Notes under the pieces: model-generated
Database searches by the model: none
Seen by the model: only the letters and a program-made list of their open reading frames with translations
What the model was told of the DNA's origin: nothing
In this document: piece after piece, positions 5,105-6,193 of the stretch
How positions within the stretch are numbered: the first letter of the stretch is position 1
Layout: every line of letters begins with the position of its first letter
From: CAYZEE01 sp964477485
GTDB taxonomy: Bacteria > Patescibacteriota > Microgenomatia > Levybacterales > UBA12049
DNA length: 6,193 bases
Assembly (NCBI GenBank): GCA_964477485.1
Contig: CAYZEE010000050.1
Location: 1-6,193 of the forward strand
Direction: 5' to 3'
Position numbers and translations under genes: made by a program

Positions 5105-5696
5105 AATTTCGTCCCGTAGGCAAATTCAAATAAAAGAAGTTAAAGATGATATCTTAGTTCTTCCTAACAATGAATACAGGATGGTTATTGAAACATCCAG
5201 CATTAACTTTGAATTAAAATCAGAAGATGAACAGGACGTTTTAATAGACGGTTTTCAAAACTTTTTAAACTCCTTGTCTTCATCTTTGCAAATTTTAATA
5301 AGAGTACGGGAAGTTGATATTGACTCCTATCTTGAGCGGGTTGGGAAAAGTAAGGAATTCGAAAAAGAAAAATTCTATAGGAACCAGATAGACGATTACA
5401 AAGAGTTTATCCAAAAACTTATCTTAGGCAACAAAATACTTTCAAGGCGCTTCTATATTGTTATCCCGTATAAGCACGTTGATAAAAACAAAGACTTTAG
5501 ATTAATTAAAGAACAGATGCATTTTCAAAGGGACATTATTTCAAGAGGCCTTGAGAAACTCGGAATGAAAGCAAGAGCTTTAGATTCTTTACAACTTCTT
5601 GATCTTTTTTACGGATTCTATAATCCCTTTCAAACAAAAACTCAAGTGTTAAACCCGGACACCGTACGAAATATTTCGAAAGGAAGTCATGTTTAA
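5076..5696 (+). CDS. TraC-like protein (VirB4 N-terminal-domain partner)
   Basis: This is a 206-residue soluble protein with no signal peptide or membrane helix. The start is fixed by GAAAGGGGG (5062-5070) five bases before ATG 5076. The N-terminal part has the strand-rich pattern KDDILVLPNNEYRMVIETSS (24-43), a helix near 50-70, and SLQILIRVREVDIDSYLERV (71-90). A central helix, E-K-F-Y-R-N-Q-I-D-D-Y, and RRFYIVIPYKHVD (124-136) follow. These match the TraC-like domain that elsewhere forms the N-terminal region of VirB4/TraC ATPases. No Walker A or B motif is present, so it cannot hydrolyse ATP alone. In Patescibacterial T4SS loci it is encoded directly upstream of VirB4, as here with an 8-bp overlap, and probably helps dock the ATPase. 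Confidence 0.72.
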   Translation: MLLFQKSTSKISSRRQIQIKEVKDDILVLPNNEYRMVIETSSINFELKSEDEQDVLIDGFQNFLNSLSSSLQILIRVREVDIDSYLERVGKSKEFEKEKFYRNQIDDYKEFIQKLILGNKILSRRFYIVIPYKHVDKNKDFRLIKEQMHFQRDIISRGLEKLGMKARALDSLQLLDLFYGFYNPFQTKTQVLNPDTVRNISKGSHV

Positions 5697-6039
5697 GGAA
5701 TTAAGAGAAAAAAATAAGAAAAAGAAAAATTCATTTCAATTTAATTTTGGAGAACAAGACCAAGTAGATTTAATTTCCTACTCCGGACTTGAAGAGTCAG
5801 CAAGTTTCTTACTAATGGGGGATAAATTTGTCCGAACACTATTTGTCTCCGGATATCCCTATGTAGCGTCTACAGGATGGCTAAGTATGTTGATCAATTT
5901 TAACCATAACATAGATATCTCCTATCATGTCGAACAGGTCGATCCGGTGTTGGCTTTACCCAAACTAAACCGCAAAATTACGGAACTTGAGTCGACAAAA
6001 AGGTCATTTTTAAGACAATCGGCTCGAAACCGATCTTAA
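5689..6039 (+). pseudogene. virB4: VirB4-family ATPase, truncated after the N-terminal ~109 residues
   Basis: AAGGA (5680-5684) precedes the ATG at 5689, which overlaps the end of the TraC-like gene by 8 bp. The first 109 residues look like a genuine VirB4 start. They have a lysine-rich opening, then KFVRTLFVSGYPYVASTGWL (46-65), LINFNHNIDISYHVEQVDP (67-85) and the helix LNRKITELESTKRSFLRQ (92-109). After Gln109 the family pattern stops: six unrelated codons (S-A-R-N-R-S) lead to a TAA at 6037-6039. Intact VirB4 proteins run to several hundred residues and carry Walker A and B motifs; none are here or in the 154 bases that follow, in any plus-strand frame. The break falls inside a hairpin (6010-6039). 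Either a mobile element or deletion cut the gene, or the rest lies beyond the window. Confidence 0.72.
6010..6039. repeat. Hairpin at the VirB4 breakpoint
   Basis: TTAAGA (6010-6015) plus TCGG (6019-6022) pair with CCGA-TCTTAA (6030-6039). There is a 3-base bulge (CAA) and a 7-base loop (CTCGAAA). The stem has ten pairs and includes the premature VirB4 stop codon. No T-run follows, so it is not a standard terminator. Confidence 0.5.
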
Positions 6040-6050
6040 TAGATCAAAAT

Positions 6051-6158
6051 TTACGCTTCCAGCTTCAATATTTGGTGGATTTCTTGTCTAAACTTGTCTT
6101 GGGCAGTCATATCAATGATAATTGATATGGTAGTGCTTCTGAATAAGTCGTGATACAT
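6051..6158 (-). CDS. Unrecognised 35-residue frame, possible C-terminal piece of a gene
   Basis: On the minus strand an ATG at 6158 opens a frame ending in TAA at 6053-6051. It encodes 35 residues, including ISIIIDMTAQDKFRQEIHQI. The composition looks like real protein: a hydrophobic strand followed by a charged helix. The frame is closed upstream by a stop near 6170, inside the inverted repeat at 6163-6184, and no Shine-Dalgarno sequence is seen. It could be the 3' tail of a frameshifted gene belonging to whatever interrupted VirB4, or chance. I recognise no family. Apart from this and the inverted repeat, I see nothing in 6040-6193. Confidence 0.25.
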   Translation of the reverse strand: MYHDLFRSTTISIIIDMTAQDKFRQEIHQILKLEA

Positions 6159-6162
6159 ATTG

Positions 6163-6184
6163 GAATCTTAAGGATTTAAGATTC
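6163..6184. repeat. Perfect 9-bp inverted repeat
   Basis: GAATCTTAA (6163-6171), loop GGAT, TTAAGATTC (6176-6184): all nine pairs match. It shares the TCTTAA/TTAAGA core with the hairpin at 6010-6039, about 140 bp away. It may be part of a mobile-element end or a recombination site. Confidence 0.55.
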
Positions 6185-6193
6185 TATGCCAAG

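Noticed and set aside
6016..6126. Plus-strand frame after the VirB4 break, as a frameshifted continuation of VirB4
   Set aside because: The translation in that frame (to a stop near 6126) shows none of the residues expected after the VirB4 helix at 92-109, so a simple frameshift does not explain the truncation.
1..6193. CRISPR array, rRNA or riboswitch
   Set aside because: No regularly spaced repeats, no rRNA-like stretches and no recognisable riboswitch core were seen on either strand.

Overview
The window looks like AT-rich genomic DNA of a Candidate Phyla Radiation (Patescibacteria) bacterium, probably of the Microgenomates type. This rests on the signature of the type IV secretion (T4SS) genes: a small two-helix pilin, a pilin/VirB6 fusion, a PrgI-family protein, a separate TraC-like protein and a VirB4 start, all tightly packed and overlapping. 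The lysozyme-like protein and the AbiEi/AbiEii pair also have the flavour of this group. The assignment comes from family recognition by eye, not from a search.

Left part (1-1470) is a scarred region around a tRNA. It holds the 3' part of a lysozyme-like gene, a small two-helix membrane protein on the minus strand with its own promoter, and a 36-bp second copy of the lysozyme gene's last codons. That copy runs into the promoter of a tRNA-Leu(UAG). Just past the tRNA lie two gene remnants joined by their missing 5' ends: the C-terminus of what looks like a serine recombinase (minus strand, abutting the tRNA) and the C-terminal half of a DEDDh 3'-5' exonuclease (plus strand).

Middle part (1464-2840) is a type IV toxin-antitoxin operon, AbiEi antitoxin and AbiEii nucleotidyltransferase toxin. 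It has an extended -10 promoter and a perfect 13-bp palindrome in its leader that could be the autoregulatory operator.

Right part (2850-6039) is a T4SS operon behind a near-consensus promoter and a terminator-like leader hairpin. Its genes are: secreted pilin, a protein in which a second pilin domain is fused to a VirB6/TrbL membrane channel, PrgI (VirB3-like), a TraC-like VirB4 partner, and the first ~109 residues of VirB4. A textbook intrinsic terminator (UUCG-capped GC stem plus eight T) lies inside the pilin-VirB6 fusion gene. It could keep pilin expression high relative to the membrane machine. VirB4 stops abruptly at a hairpin; no ATPase motifs follow, and the last 150 bases hold only an unrecognised minus-strand reading frame and a perfect 9-bp inverted repeat.

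Taken together, a recombinase remnant at a tRNA, a toxin-antitoxin module and conjugation-type genes resemble a decayed integrated element. This is inference: the second attachment site, relaxase, coupling protein and intact ATPase are not visible here.
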